The notes: generated by a model not told the origin, from the letters alone. Shown: positions 1-7,031, numbered from the stretch's first letter. The stretch: 20,977 nucleotides of DNA from JARKQH01 sp964631605 (GCA_964631605.1 CAZVYG010000085.1:1-20977), one strand, 5' to 3'. Numbers and translations are program-made.

Positions 1-48
1 ACCGGAAATACCTCTTCAGGGAATACCGGCCCAGCTTGGGCAGGTGGC
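1..48 (+). repeat. Rhs-core direct repeat, copy 1
   Basis: These 48 bases recur at 1340-1387 with two mismatches (positions 11 and 29 of the copy). They encode the conserved DRKYLFREYRPSLGRW segment at the end of the Rhs core. Protein conservation alone would allow many silent changes, so near-identity of the DNA suggests recent duplication or gene conversion. The repeat may extend left of the window edge. Confidence 0.9.
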
Positions 49-632
49 ATAGTCGGGATCCGATTGAGGAGAAGGGCGGCCAGAATTTGTATGGATTCAC
101 GGGGAACTCACCAACTTGCCTAATCGATCCTGACGGCAGGATGACACTACGGGAGTTTCCGTCTGCTCTGCCGCAGCCCCCAACGAAAGGACCTTATGCA
201 GGATATGGAAGCCTGACCTGGTTCAACCCTTTTGAACCTAAAGCGAGGGTGTACAAAAGTATTGATGGACCCTGTTGTTGGAAGGTCATAGTGCCCGGTT
301 ATGCCGATCTTTACTACTGGTGGGTCGCGATCGGGCCGGGCGCATTGCAACATGAGATGCTTCATGTGCATGCGCACCGGGACACCTTTAAGGGGTTCAA
401 CGGTTCTGCCTCGCGATTTGTGGGTCACTTTTACTCTGAGCCGAAAGCTAAATGTTATCAAGGGGTAATCAACGGACCCCTCAAGACCGCGTGGCTAGCC
501 TACAATCACACGAACAACCTGCTGATTGACCAATCCTATCGCAGCGGGGATATTGCACAAGCAATGCAGGACGAGCAAGCCGCATGGGCTAAGCTCGCAG
601 AGGAGGAGACAAAATGCGGACACATCAAGTAA
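1..632 (+). CDS. Rhs-family C-terminal tip with HExxH putative zinc-protease toxin domain (5' partial)
   Basis: The reading frame is open from the left edge (first full codon at 3) to TAA at 630-632, so this is the 3' end of a longer gene or of an orphan tip. The first ~45 residues match the end of the Rhs core: a REYRPSLGRW stretch, then SRDPI, then NLYGFTGNSP and a DPDGR hinge ending near 140. After the hinge comes a unique tip of about 163 residues, the usual place for a variable effector domain. It contains QHEMLHVHAH with HExxH at 351-365, the signature of zincin metallopeptidases; no third zinc ligand can be assigned by eye. The next gene starts inside this one (614) and has a good ribosome site, GGAGGAG at about 602-608. 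The Rhs assignment is firm; the protease or toxin role is inference from the motif and position. Confidence 0.8.
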   Translation, partial: RKYLFREYRPSLGRWHSRDPIEEKGGQNLYGFTGNSPTCLIDPDGRMTLREFPSALPQPPTKGPYAGYGSLTWFNPFEPKARVYKSIDGPCCWKVIVPGYADLYYWWVAIGPGALQHEMLHVHAHRDTFKGFNGSASRFVGHFYSEPKAKCYQGVINGPLKTAWLAYNHTNNLLIDQSYRSGDIAQAMQDEQAAWAKLAEEETKCGHIK

Positions 633-1084
633 TCTTCTGGCTTGTCCTGCTGCTTGGATTAGCGTTCCTCTCACTGTCCGGGGAATCGGACAAGCCGGCA
701 AACGGTAAAGCGGCGGCGGCGGTTCAAGTTACGAACATAAGCATTTTTTTCGGTACCTCCAAAGTAGTCTCTTTGGAGGAACTAAGAAGAAGCGCCACGA
801 CTACGCTCGGAACAAAGGGACACAAAGTTCCTGATTCTGCCGAATGCGGGATTAGCATCACCGTTCAGGGGCCGCAGGCGGGGTGTTCGGTGATGTTCTT
901 CGATCTGGAGAAAAAGTGGCAGTATTTGGTCCGATACAATGCGCTGGGGCAAGTTGCCGAAGTCTGGCAGGGCGAGATGCGTCATGGCACTGTGGGACCG
1001 AACGACCCGAAACCAACCGTTCCAGCTGGCGCGGTGAAGGTCGATCCTCCTGCCACGCAGGACCAGGATCAAAGAAGCCGATGA
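614..1084 (+). CDS. Small secreted or membrane-anchored protein overlapping the first Rhs tip; candidate immunity/companion
   Basis: This 156-residue protein starts at ATG 614, inside the last 19 bases of the Rhs tip and in another frame, behind a purine-rich GAGGAG site about 6 bases upstream. Residues 5-22 are hydrophobic (IFWLVLLLGLAFLSLSG), so it is a signal peptide or membrane anchor and the rest should lie outside the cytoplasm. The mature part has a SVMFFDLEKKWQYLVRY segment and a Pro-rich, charged tail. I do not recognise a family. Overlap with an effector tip is the layout expected of a cognate immunity or accessory protein, and the second tip has the same layout with an unrelated companion. 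The function is inferred from position only. Confidence 0.7.
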   Translation: MRTHQVIFWLVLLLGLAFLSLSGESDKPANGKAAAAVQVTNISIFFGTSKVVSLEELRRSATTTLGTKGHKVPDSAECGISITVQGPQAGCSVMFFDLEKKWQYLVRYNALGQVAEVWQGEMRHGTVGPNDPKPTVPAGAVKVDPPATQDQDQRSR

Positions 1085-1245
1085 AAAGGTCAAACCATAG
1101 CGCGGTTCCGCACAGGGCGCGCGCAGATCGAATGGGAAGACGCGGGCACCGCTGCGCGTCTTGTTTCCGAAAATGGTGCCATGCCCAGCTTTTGACATAT
1201 CCCGCTTTACTCCGGGGTCATCACGAAAATGCACGGACTTGCTTC

Positions 1246-1575
1246 GAAGACCCCTGCGGCGAGCCGCTCCTTGTAACCGGCCCCGCTGCCGCCATGCCTT
1301 TGCGCTTCAGCACGATGTATGAGGACGAAGTGGCCGGGGACCGGAAATATCTCTTCAGGGAATACCGCCCCAGCTTGGGCAGGTGGCCAAGCAGAGACCC
1401 TATCGGGGAACTTGGCTTTGAGACGTTGCGAGGAAGGCGGTCGCGGGCGTTAGGTGCTGCCGCAAACCTCTATGGTTTTGTGGGCAACAATCCGATCAAC
1501 CTTTTCGACGTGCTCGGCCTCTACGAATACGAGTGGGAAGGCAACTTCACGGATGCAGAGAAGAAAGCCATTTAG
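1246..1575 (+). pseudogene. Rhs core fragment ending at an in-frame amber stop
   Basis: Recognisable Rhs core starts near 1246-1258 (EDPCGEPLLVTGP), runs through PLRFSTMYEDEVAGD, REYRPSLGRWPSRDPIGE and NLYGFVGNNPINLFDVLGL, and then stops at TAG 1573-1575. The first ATG inside the conserved core is at 1294. An extra segment of about 19 residues (LGFETLRGRRSRALGAAA) lies between SRDPIGE and NLYGF compared with the first tip. The same frame reopens right after the stop and carries the effector domain, so the amber codon splits what reads as one Rhs tip. Bases 1085-1245 upstream show no convincing coding. This could be a true nonsense mutation, a readthrough site or a sequencing error. Confidence 0.7.
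1340..1387 (+). repeat. Rhs-core direct repeat, copy 2
   Basis: This is the second copy of the 48-base core segment at 1-48 (46/48 identical). It sits inside the short core fragment that precedes the second effector tip. Homology of this kind is what would let a downstream tip recombine onto an upstream full-length Rhs gene. Confidence 0.9.
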
Positions 1576-1590
1576 GACTCAATCGGGCGG

Positions 1591-2052
1591 GTGCGGGACA
1601 GGGCCAACGCCTTGATTAAGCAGATGGACGACAACATCAAGAGCTTGAAGAAATGTCCGTGTCCTGCTTACGACGAGCTCGCCAAGAAGTTGGAGGGTCT
1701 CAAGAAGGTTCTTCAGGGCATGGTGAAGGAAATCGACGACCCCGGCTGGAACTTGGAAATCTACAAAAACTCTACGCCGGGCGTGGACGCGACGTATTGG
1801 GACTTTTCAGTGCCTTGGTTTGATGACGAGTTGACGCTAGACCCAGGTTGGTTTGGTCAAGGAGCGAGCGGGCAAGACTCGACGATGTTCCACGAAATCT
1901 CGCACGGCCAAGGAACTGATGACCAGACTTCAAACGACTACAATAACGCCCACTTGATTGAGGCGTTGATGCACACCGACAAGGAGAACTGGATCATCTT
2001 CAAGAAGGACAAGAAAGACGCGGACAAGAAGTGCAACCCGGCGGGCAAATGA
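1591..2052 (+). CDS. Rhs effector tip, M35/lysine-specific metalloendopeptidase-like zincin
   Basis: This 153-residue frame begins at GTG 1591, in the same frame as the Rhs core fragment that ends at 1575, so it is probably the severed C-terminus of that protein and not an independent gene. The N-terminal half is rich in Lys, Glu and Leu and likely helical (residues about 1-50). The C-terminal half has LTLDPGWFG, then MFHEISHGQGTDD, then NAHLIEALM. HExxH at 1891-1905 followed by GTDD is typical of aspzincin (M35-type) peptidases, in which two His and an Asp bind zinc. The family is judged by eye. It ends in an ATGA overlap with the next gene. If GTG 1591 is really used, a toxin without Rhs core would be made; otherwise the module is dead. 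Confidence 0.65.
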   Translation: MRDRANALIKQMDDNIKSLKKCPCPAYDELAKKLEGLKKVLQGMVKEIDDPGWNLEIYKNSTPGVDATYWDFSVPWFDDELTLDPGWFGQGASGQDSTMFHEISHGQGTDDQTSNDYNNAHLIEALMHTDKENWIIFKKDKKDADKKCNPAGK

Positions 2053-2531
2053 AAACGCGCACCAAAATCATTGTCGCCGTTTTCCTCGCGGTCATCGCTG
2101 CGGTTATCGTCGTTGCATTCGCTTGTCCCCAGGTTGCCGCGACTCGCAACAGTTACTTCGACACGAACAGCGGCCGCTTGAAAGTCCAGTGCGTCAGTTT
2201 CGGCCGGATTTACCAAGAGTCTGTCGAGGAAACCGAGTATTCCAAACTGCTCAAGAGTCTCGGCTTCGAGGAACAACCAGCCGATTGGAAACCGGCGAAC
2301 GCGGAGGAGTTGGGAATCCGCCGTTGGTTCGCGCCTCAACATGTCAGCTACACTTACGGCAAAATCGCGGCGGACGCCTACATGTTCTCGCAATGGGTAA
2401 AGCTCAACGAACTCAGCCCGGCCAAAGTGCGTGAAGAAACGGTGCGCCTCCCTGAGTTAATTCGGAAGGGCGACTCGTGGGAGGTAAAGCAACACGTCGC
2501 GCACTTGCAGCAGAACGCCGCGAGCAAGTGA
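2049..2531 (+). CDS. Small membrane-anchored protein coupled to the second Rhs tip; candidate immunity/companion
   Basis: I place the start at ATG 2049, which overlaps the previous stop as ATGA and puts a clear anchor at the N-terminus (MKTRTKIIVAVFLAVIAAV, positive residues then about 22 hydrophobic ones). An upstream alternative at 2031 would put a polar stretch in front. The remaining ~130 residues are soluble (SYFDTNSGRLKVQC, ETEYSKLLKSLGF, PADWKPANAEELGIRRWF) and would face the periplasm. I recognise no named family, though proteins of this DTNSGR...ETEYSKLL style seem familiar among verrucomicrobial hypotheticals. Coupled translation with a putative zinc protease tip mirrors the first module. 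The immunity role is inference. Confidence 0.7.
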   Translation: MKTRTKIIVAVFLAVIAAVIVVAFACPQVAATRNSYFDTNSGRLKVQCVSFGRIYQESVEETEYSKLLKSLGFEEQPADWKPANAEELGIRRWFAPQHVSYTYGKIAADAYMFSQWVKLNELSPAKVREETVRLPELIRKGDSWEVKQHVAHLQQNAASK

Positions 2532-2964
2532 ATGCGAACGCCGCCGGTGTCCCGCACAAAAGGTGTAAGGAATCTAGCGGCGCTGGCCGCGCCGGAGTTG
2601 GTCGGCCACCTGCGCCTGCCGCACAGCCCGAGACGCTCCGAGGCTGCAGGGCTGGATGGTGTTGAACGACCGGTGTGGATTTGATAGATTTTGGTGACGC
2701 ACATGAAATCGCAGAGTGTCCATCCGAGTCCAAACCTTGCCGCCGGGGCGCCGGGCTCGCGGCGAGAGGCGCAGGGGAGTGGAGCGCGGCGCTCGGTTGT
2801 CTCACGGTCCGCAACGGTTTTCTGCTGTGTGAAGCCCCGGCCGGGCGAAGGGTTTGTAGCACCCAGCTCTCCTCACCCCTTGCTTTTTTGTGTTTCGGCG
2901 GCGCGGCGCCATCCCCGGGCCCAAAGCGCCAGCGGCGCTGGAAGGTCGCGAAGCGTCTTGGAGT

Positions 2965-2986
2965 GCGGCAGTCCCCTGCCGCTTTT
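2965..2986 (+). terminator. GC-rich hairpin followed by TTTT
   Basis: GCGGCAG and CTGCCGC form a perfect 7-bp stem around a TCCC loop, followed at once by four T. This has the shape of an intrinsic terminator for + strand transcription, but it lies about 430 bases after the last + strand gene and the T run is short. It may instead be part of a dispersed hairpin repeat. Confidence 0.4.
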
Positions 2987-3143
2987 CCCCGCCGCCGGGT
3001 GGAGAAGAGCGTGAGCGGTCGGGACGTGCAAGAGTGGGACCACGCGCCGCAGTACACCAACCGCTTTGTGTCCGACCTGCCGGCCGGACAGGCAGGCGGC
3101 TGCAACTTGGTGTTACCTATGTATTGACTGCGCCAAGGCTACT

Positions 3144-3170
3144 TCAGCCCTCAGCCCTCAGCCCTCAGCC
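3144..3170 (+). repeat. TCAGCCC tandem repeat, about 3.9 copies
   Basis: Three perfect TCAGCCC units and a fourth lacking its last C lie head to tail in the gene-poor stretch. No coding role is apparent. The copy number could vary between strains by slippage. Confidence 0.9.
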
Positions 3171-3303
3171 TTCCTTTACATGCGTTTAGATTTGAGCGGA
3201 ACGATGCACGGCGCGGGGGCGTCGGCGGCCTGCTCTGTGACCATCTCCTCCGGCACCAACGCCGGGACTTGAAGTTGTCCCAGAACAGGACGGCTATGTC
3301 CCA

Positions 3304-3738
3304 CTACCCGCCACTGGCCACACTGTCATCGGGCGGGAGATAATGCGTCTCCGGCGTGATCTTGCACGTTGGCCGGGTCGCCAAATCATGAATTTCGTAG
3401 GTCGTATCAAACGAGGAGCCATTGCCCCCGGAAGGGCACGTCACATCGTTTTTAAGATAATCCCGAATATCATCATACGTCGGCGCGACCGACAACGCCT
3501 GCTTGGTTTCGATGGCCCATTGCTGCTTGGCGCCGTCTATCTGCCTCAGGTTGTTGATGCAGGCATTGACCTGCGAGGTGCTCCGGGCATGCACCCAGTT
3601 GGGAACCGCGATGGAAGCCAGCAGACCGATCAGCGCCACCACGATCATGATCTCGACCAGCGTAAAGCCACCTCTCGCACCTGTCCTCGGGATCCCGCGC
3701 CCCCCAGCCATCTCATTCTCTCGCTTCCTCAAATTCAT
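3304..3738 (-). CDS. Prepilin-like protein with type IV N-terminal methylation/cleavage motif
   Basis: This 144-residue protein has the prepilin peptidase signature: a basic leader, then GG|FTLVEIMIVVALIGLL, with cleavage after Gly24, Phe25 at +1 and the conserved Glu at +5 (residue 29). The hydrophobic helix (25-45) precedes a small globular part with NACINNLRQIDGAKQQW, a pattern I associate with planctomycete and verrucomicrobial pseudopilins. Four Cys are present, three of them (CINN, TCPSGG, TCKIT) in the globular domain. ATG 3738 is the longest start; ATG 3711 would give a shorter 14-residue leader and is also possible. No pilus or type II secretion genes lie nearby, so its machinery must be encoded elsewhere. 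It likely ends up in the inner membrane or a pseudopilus. Confidence 0.85.
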   Translation of the reverse strand: MNLRKRENEMAGGRGIPRTGARGGFTLVEIMIVVALIGLLASIAVPNWVHARSTSQVNACINNLRQIDGAKQQWAIETKQALSVAPTYDDIRDYLKNDVTCPSGGNGSSFDTTYEIHDLATRPTCKITPETHYLPPDDSVASGG

Positions 3739-3903
3739 AATTCAGCTCTCGTTGAGCCTTGCTGTAGCATTTGCAATGCCATCCATTTCCGGAGCGCTGT
3801 TGGGGGAAAGGCTTCCACCGGGTACGAACGCGCGGCACCGGCCCCAAAGGCAGGCTTGTGGACAGCCTCGGGGCAATCCCCGCGACCCTGCCGGAGTCGA
3901 ACC

Positions 3904-4239
3904 CTAGTTCGAAGGACGCACCACCGGGGGTTCGTAACGAATGACGGTCTCGCCCGGCCGGGCGTAGCCCAACCGCTCGCGCGCTTGCCGTTCGATGGCT
4001 TTGGGATCATTCCGCAGCGAATCAATCGAGGTCTTCAACTGGCGCGCCACCTGGGTTTCCTTTTGGATTTGGGCGTCCAGCCGCAAAATCTGCTGCCGCA
4101 TCCGCTCGTTTTTCTTGATCAAGGGCAGGTACCACACCGCCACGATGAGCAGTCCCGCTATGAAGAGCAGAAACAGCACCAGGCGTGTCAGTTTTTCCCA
4201 AATGCCCGCCATTCCATTCATCCGGCCGCAGTTAACCAC
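3904..4239 (-). CDS. FtsB/DivIC-like septum formation protein
   Basis: This is a small bitopic membrane protein of 111 residues. A short N-terminus is followed by one strong transmembrane helix (residues about 17-37, TRLVLFLLFIAGLLIVAVWY), then a heptad-like coiled coil (KKNERMRQQILRLDAQIQKE) and a conserved end, DPKAIERQARERLGYARPGE, typical of FtsB/DivIC proteins. These form part of the FtsQLB divisome complex, with the coiled coil in the periplasm. The full frame uses GTG 4239; ATG 4221 or 4212 would trim a few residues and suit the short cytoplasmic tail of the family. It lies 165 bases upstream of the prepilin-like gene on the same strand and is divergent from the MFS gene. Confidence 0.8.
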   Translation of the reverse strand: MVNCGRMNGMAGIWEKLTRLVLFLLFIAGLLIVAVWYLPLIKKNERMRQQILRLDAQIQKETQVARQLKTSIDSLRNDPKAIERQARERLGYARPGETVIRYEPPVVRPSN

Positions 4240-4270
4240 TGCCCTGCGCCGCTGTAAATCACAAACCCAT

Positions 4271-4294
4271 CACCCTGCGATTCACCCTGCGATT
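4271..4294. repeat. Two tandem copies of a 12-base unit
   Basis: CACCCTGCGATT occurs twice head to tail, and CAGCGATT just after it looks like a decayed third copy. It lies in the divergent gap between the FtsB-like gene and the MFS gene. It could be a regulator site, but nothing else supports that. Confidence 0.6.
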
Positions 4295-4357
4295 CAGCGA
4301 TTGCCAAGGCGGCGGCCAACCTCCACCTTCTGCGGCTGATTTGCGAGACCAGAGGCG

Positions 4358-5536
4358 ATGTTTACCCGTCCGCTCAAAATCGGTTACTTCGTGCTCGAGG
4401 GATTGAACTCCTTCGGGACGGTCTATTATTTTTATTATTTCTATTTCTACATGCAGCAGGTGTTCGGGTTCGGGAACAAGGCGAACCTGCTGTTGGCGGC
4501 GTTGAACGGACTGGTCTATGCCCTGTGTTCCTGGCTGGCCGGGCGGTTTGCGGAGCGGGCGGGCTACTTCACCGCTTTGCGCGTGGGGTTTGTAATCATG
4601 CTCGGGGCGTGGTTGACGGGCAGCCGGCTGGAAACCGCCGCGGGCCAGGTCGTCGTCATGCTGACCACCGTGGTCGGCATGTGTTTCACCTGGCCCACAC
4701 TCGAGGCCCTGGTGAGCGGCGGCGAGCGGCGGGCGGGCGTCCAACACATGGTCGGAGTTTACAATGTGGTGTGGGCGGCCACCGGCGCGGTGGCCTATTT
4801 CGTCGGGGGCGCAGGACTTGAGATTCTGGGAATCAAAAGCCTGTTCCATGTGCCGGCCGCGATTGCGGCCTGTCAATTGGCGCTCACCTTATGGCTGGAA
4901 AAGCGGGCCAAACGTTCCGCCGGCGACGATTCCACGCCAAAGCCGCTTCCTGAGCTCGAGCAACATCCCCATCCTTCGGCCGAGGTGAGCCGGTTCTTGC
5001 GAATGTCGTGGCTGGCCAATCCCTGCGCCTACGTGGCCATTAACACCCTGGTTGCGGTCATGCCGGGCATCGCCGGCCGCCTGGGCTTGTCCACCATGCT
5101 GGCCGGCTTCTCCGGTTCGGTCTGGTGTTTTGCCCGGCTCGGAGCGTTCTGGCTGTTCTGGATGTGGCCGGGCTGGCATTACCGGTTCCGTTGGTTGCTC
5201 AGCGCGTATCTGGGGCTGGTGGCCGGTTTTGCGCTCATTCTGGTGGTGCCCAACCTGGCCGTGCTGGTGACCGCCCAACTGGTTTTCGGGCTGGCCATTG
5301 GCCTGATTTATTATTCCTCGCTGTTTTATTCAATGGACGCCAGTGAATCCAAGGGGGAGCACGGGGGCATTCATGAGGCCGCCATCGGCCTTGGCAATTT
5401 CGCCGGCCCGGCCGTCGGGGCGGCCTCGCTGCACTTCCTACCCCAATTTGCCAACAGTGGCGCGGTAGCGGTGACGCTCCTGCTGCTGGGAGGACTGGCT
5501 GGTTTGGGCGCGATCTGGAGACGGAACAGAGTCTAA
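4358..5536 (+). CDS. Major facilitator superfamily transporter
   Basis: This 392-residue protein is almost entirely hydrophobic, with about 11-12 transmembrane helices split by a hydrophilic central loop (about residues 185-210, LEKRAKRSAGDDSTPKP). The loop position, RFAERAGYFTALRVGF after helix 2 and GNFAGPAVGAAS near the end fit the 6+6 fold of the major facilitator superfamily. The N-terminal aromatic run (SFGTVYYFYYFYFYMQQ) is unusual and could line a substrate pocket. The substrate cannot be told from sequence. Start ATG 4358 places the first helix immediately after MFTRPLKIGYF. The gene converges on asnS, and the two stop codons overlap. Confidence 0.85.
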   Translation: MFTRPLKIGYFVLEGLNSFGTVYYFYYFYFYMQQVFGFGNKANLLLAALNGLVYALCSWLAGRFAERAGYFTALRVGFVIMLGAWLTGSRLETAAGQVVVMLTTVVGMCFTWPTLEALVSGGERRAGVQHMVGVYNVVWAATGAVAYFVGGAGLEILGIKSLFHVPAAIAACQLALTLWLEKRAKRSAGDDSTPKPLPELEQHPHPSAEVSRFLRMSWLANPCAYVAINTLVAVMPGIAGRLGLSTMLAGFSGSVWCFARLGAFWLFWMWPGWHYRFRWLLSAYLGLVAGFALILVVPNLAVLVTAQLVFGLAIGLIYYSSLFYSMDASESKGEHGGIHEAAIGLGNFAGPAVGAASLHFLPQFANSGAVAVTLLLLGGLAGLGAIWRRNRV

Positions 5537-6894
5537 AACTCCGCGTTTCCAGGCGTCCGCGCGAAGGGGATGACGTCGCGGATGTTGGAAACGCCCGTCA
5601 GGAACATCAGCAGCCGCTCGAAACCGAGGCCGAAACCGGCATGGGGAACGGACCCGTACCGGCGCAAGTCCACGTACCACCAGTAATCTTCCGGGTTCAG
5701 CTTGTGGAACTTCATGTTCTCGAGCAACGGCTCGAGCCGCTCCTCGCGCTGCGCCCCGCCAATGACCTCCCCAATCCCCGGCACCAGCACATCCATCGCG
5801 GTGACCGTCTTGCCGTCGTCATTCAAACGCATGTAGAACGGTTTGATCTCCCGCGGATAATTGTAAACGGTCACGGGTGACTTGAAATGCTCCTCGGTGA
5901 GGAACCGTTCGTGCTCCGACTGCAGGTTCAAGCCGTACTCGACCGGGTATTCAAACTTGCGACCGGACTGGCGCAGGATTTCGATGGCCTCGGTGTAGGG
6001 AACGCGCACAAAGGGCCGCTCCACGACAAAGCGCAGTCGTTCATGGAGCTGCTTGTCCACGAACTTGCCGAACAGCGCCAGGTCTTCGGCGCAGTGTTCC
6101 AAGGCGTGCCGGGCCATGGCCTTGATGAACTCCTCGCCCAGGTCCATGTCGCCCTGCAAATCGCAAAACGCCATCTCCGGCTCGATCATCCAGAACTCCG
6201 CCGCATGCCGGGCCGTGTTCGAGTTCTCCGCCCGGAAGGTGGGGCCAAACGTGTAGATGTTGGACAAGGCGCAGGCAAAAGTCTCCCCCTCCAACTGGCC
6301 GCTGACGGTCAGGTAGGCGGGTTTGCCGAAAAAGTCCGCCTCGGGTTTCTCATCAATGTTGCCCTTCAGCGTGGTCACGCGGAACATCTCGCCCGCGCCC
6401 TCGCAGTCGCTGGCCGTGATGATCGGGGTATGCACGTACACGAAGTCCCGCTCCTGGAAGAATTGATGGACGGCGTAGGCCAGGCGGCTTCGCACCCGGA
6501 AAACCGCCCCATACAGGTTCGACCGCGGCCGCAGATGGGCGATGCTCCGCAGGAATTCCGCCGTGTGCCCCTTCTTCTGCAGCGGGTAATTGCTGTCCGT
6601 GGCGCCCACCAGCTCGATGCGCCGGGCCCGCAGCTCCCACTTCTGCCCCGCGGCCGGCGATGCCACCAGCGGTCCCTCGACCGCCACCGAGGCGCCGGTG
6701 TTCAGGTGCGGGAGCTGCTCCGACCCCGGCGTTCCCGCGTCCACCACCACTTGCAGGTTCGCCAGGCACGAACCATCGTTGAGTTCCAAAAAGGAAAATC
6801 CCTTCGAGTCGCGCCGAGTCCGAACCCAGCCCTTTGCCGTCACCGCCTCGCGCGGCTGCGTCGAGGCCAAAAGATGCTTGATGAGTGTGCGCAT
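5533..6894 (-). CDS. asnS: Asparaginyl-tRNA synthetase
   Basis: This 453-residue protein charges tRNA-Asn with asparagine in the cytoplasm. An N-terminal OB-fold anticodon-binding domain (about 15-110, GWVRTRRDSKGFSFLELNDG) is followed by a class II catalytic core. The core starts with LRPRSNLYGAVFRVRS and HTPIITASDCEGAGEMF. Motif 2 is FGPTFRAENSNTARH and motif 3 is HAGFGLGFERLLMFLTG near the C-terminus. The combination EGAGEMF with FRAENSNT is typical of AsnRS and distinguishes it from AspRS. The length is normal and the protein ends with IPFARTPGNAEF, as expected. Its TAG stop overlaps the TAA of the convergent MFS gene. The leader at 6895-6960 can form a long-range stem. I see no damage. 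Confidence 0.97.
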   Translation of the reverse strand: MRTLIKHLLASTQPREAVTAKGWVRTRRDSKGFSFLELNDGSCLANLQVVVDAGTPGSEQLPHLNTGASVAVEGPLVASPAAGQKWELRARRIELVGATDSNYPLQKKGHTAEFLRSIAHLRPRSNLYGAVFRVRSRLAYAVHQFFQERDFVYVHTPIITASDCEGAGEMFRVTTLKGNIDEKPEADFFGKPAYLTVSGQLEGETFACALSNIYTFGPTFRAENSNTARHAAEFWMIEPEMAFCDLQGDMDLGEEFIKAMARHALEHCAEDLALFGKFVDKQLHERLRFVVERPFVRVPYTEAIEILRQSGRKFEYPVEYGLNLQSEHERFLTEEHFKSPVTVYNYPREIKPFYMRLNDDGKTVTAMDVLVPGIGEVIGGAQREERLEPLLENMKFHKLNPEDYWWYVDLRRYGSVPHAGFGLGFERLLMFLTGVSNIRDVIPFARTPGNAEF

Positions 6895-6912
6895 AAGAAT
6901 GACAAACGGTCT

Positions 6913-6959
6913 CGGGCGGGAAGCATTGCCGTTTCAAAAAAAATTCTCGCGCCCGCCCG
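6913..6959 (-). promoter_or_regulatory. Inverted repeat in the asnS leader region
   Basis: CGGGCGGG (6913-6920) and CCCGCCCG (6952-6959) are complementary 8-base arms separated by 31 bases that include an A8 run on the + strand (6936-6943), read as U8 in the asnS direction. The transcript could fold so that the U run is in the loop. It could affect initiation or early termination. No Shine-Dalgarno or T-box core was recognised, so the role is open. Confidence 0.35.
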
Positions 6960-7031
6960 CAGTCACGGCTCGAAAGGTGCCCGGGTAACGCCCAATTTAG
7001 CAAGAGTATTCCGGTTTTTGGGGGCCGCCGC

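Larger units (their letters stand above)
2532..3303 (+). other. Gene-poor stretch with short hairpins and tandem repeat
   Basis: I see no credible gene here. The open frames on both strands give low-complexity Arg/Pro/Ala/Ser translations with no motif or start context. What can be seen is a set of short structured units: GGCGC/GCGCC at 2579-2593, AGCGCC/GGCGCT at 2925-2939, GCGGCAG/CTGCCGC followed by TTTT at 2965-2986, CCTGCC/GGCAGG at 3076-3096, and nearly four tandem copies of TCAGCCC at 3144-3170. Such mosaics are common between genes in verrucomicrobial genomes, but no second copy lies in this window to prove dispersal. Confidence 0.6.

Noticed and set aside
883..1245. 5' extension of the second Rhs frame back to 883
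   Set aside because: It overlaps the first companion gene in another frame, and only the part from about 1246 resembles Rhs core.
2413..3105. 230-codon - strand frame over the gene-free stretch
   Set aside because: The translation is Arg/Pro/Ser/Ala-rich and passes through hairpin repeats and into the companion gene; no family motif or ribosome site.
3820..3910. tRNA or tmRNA 3' end suggested by GGTTCGAACTAGGGTTCGACTC-like bases on the - strand
   Set aside because: The TTCGACT loop is flanked by bases that pair at only two positions, and no acceptor, anticodon arm or CCA fits. It partly lies in the FtsB-like gene.
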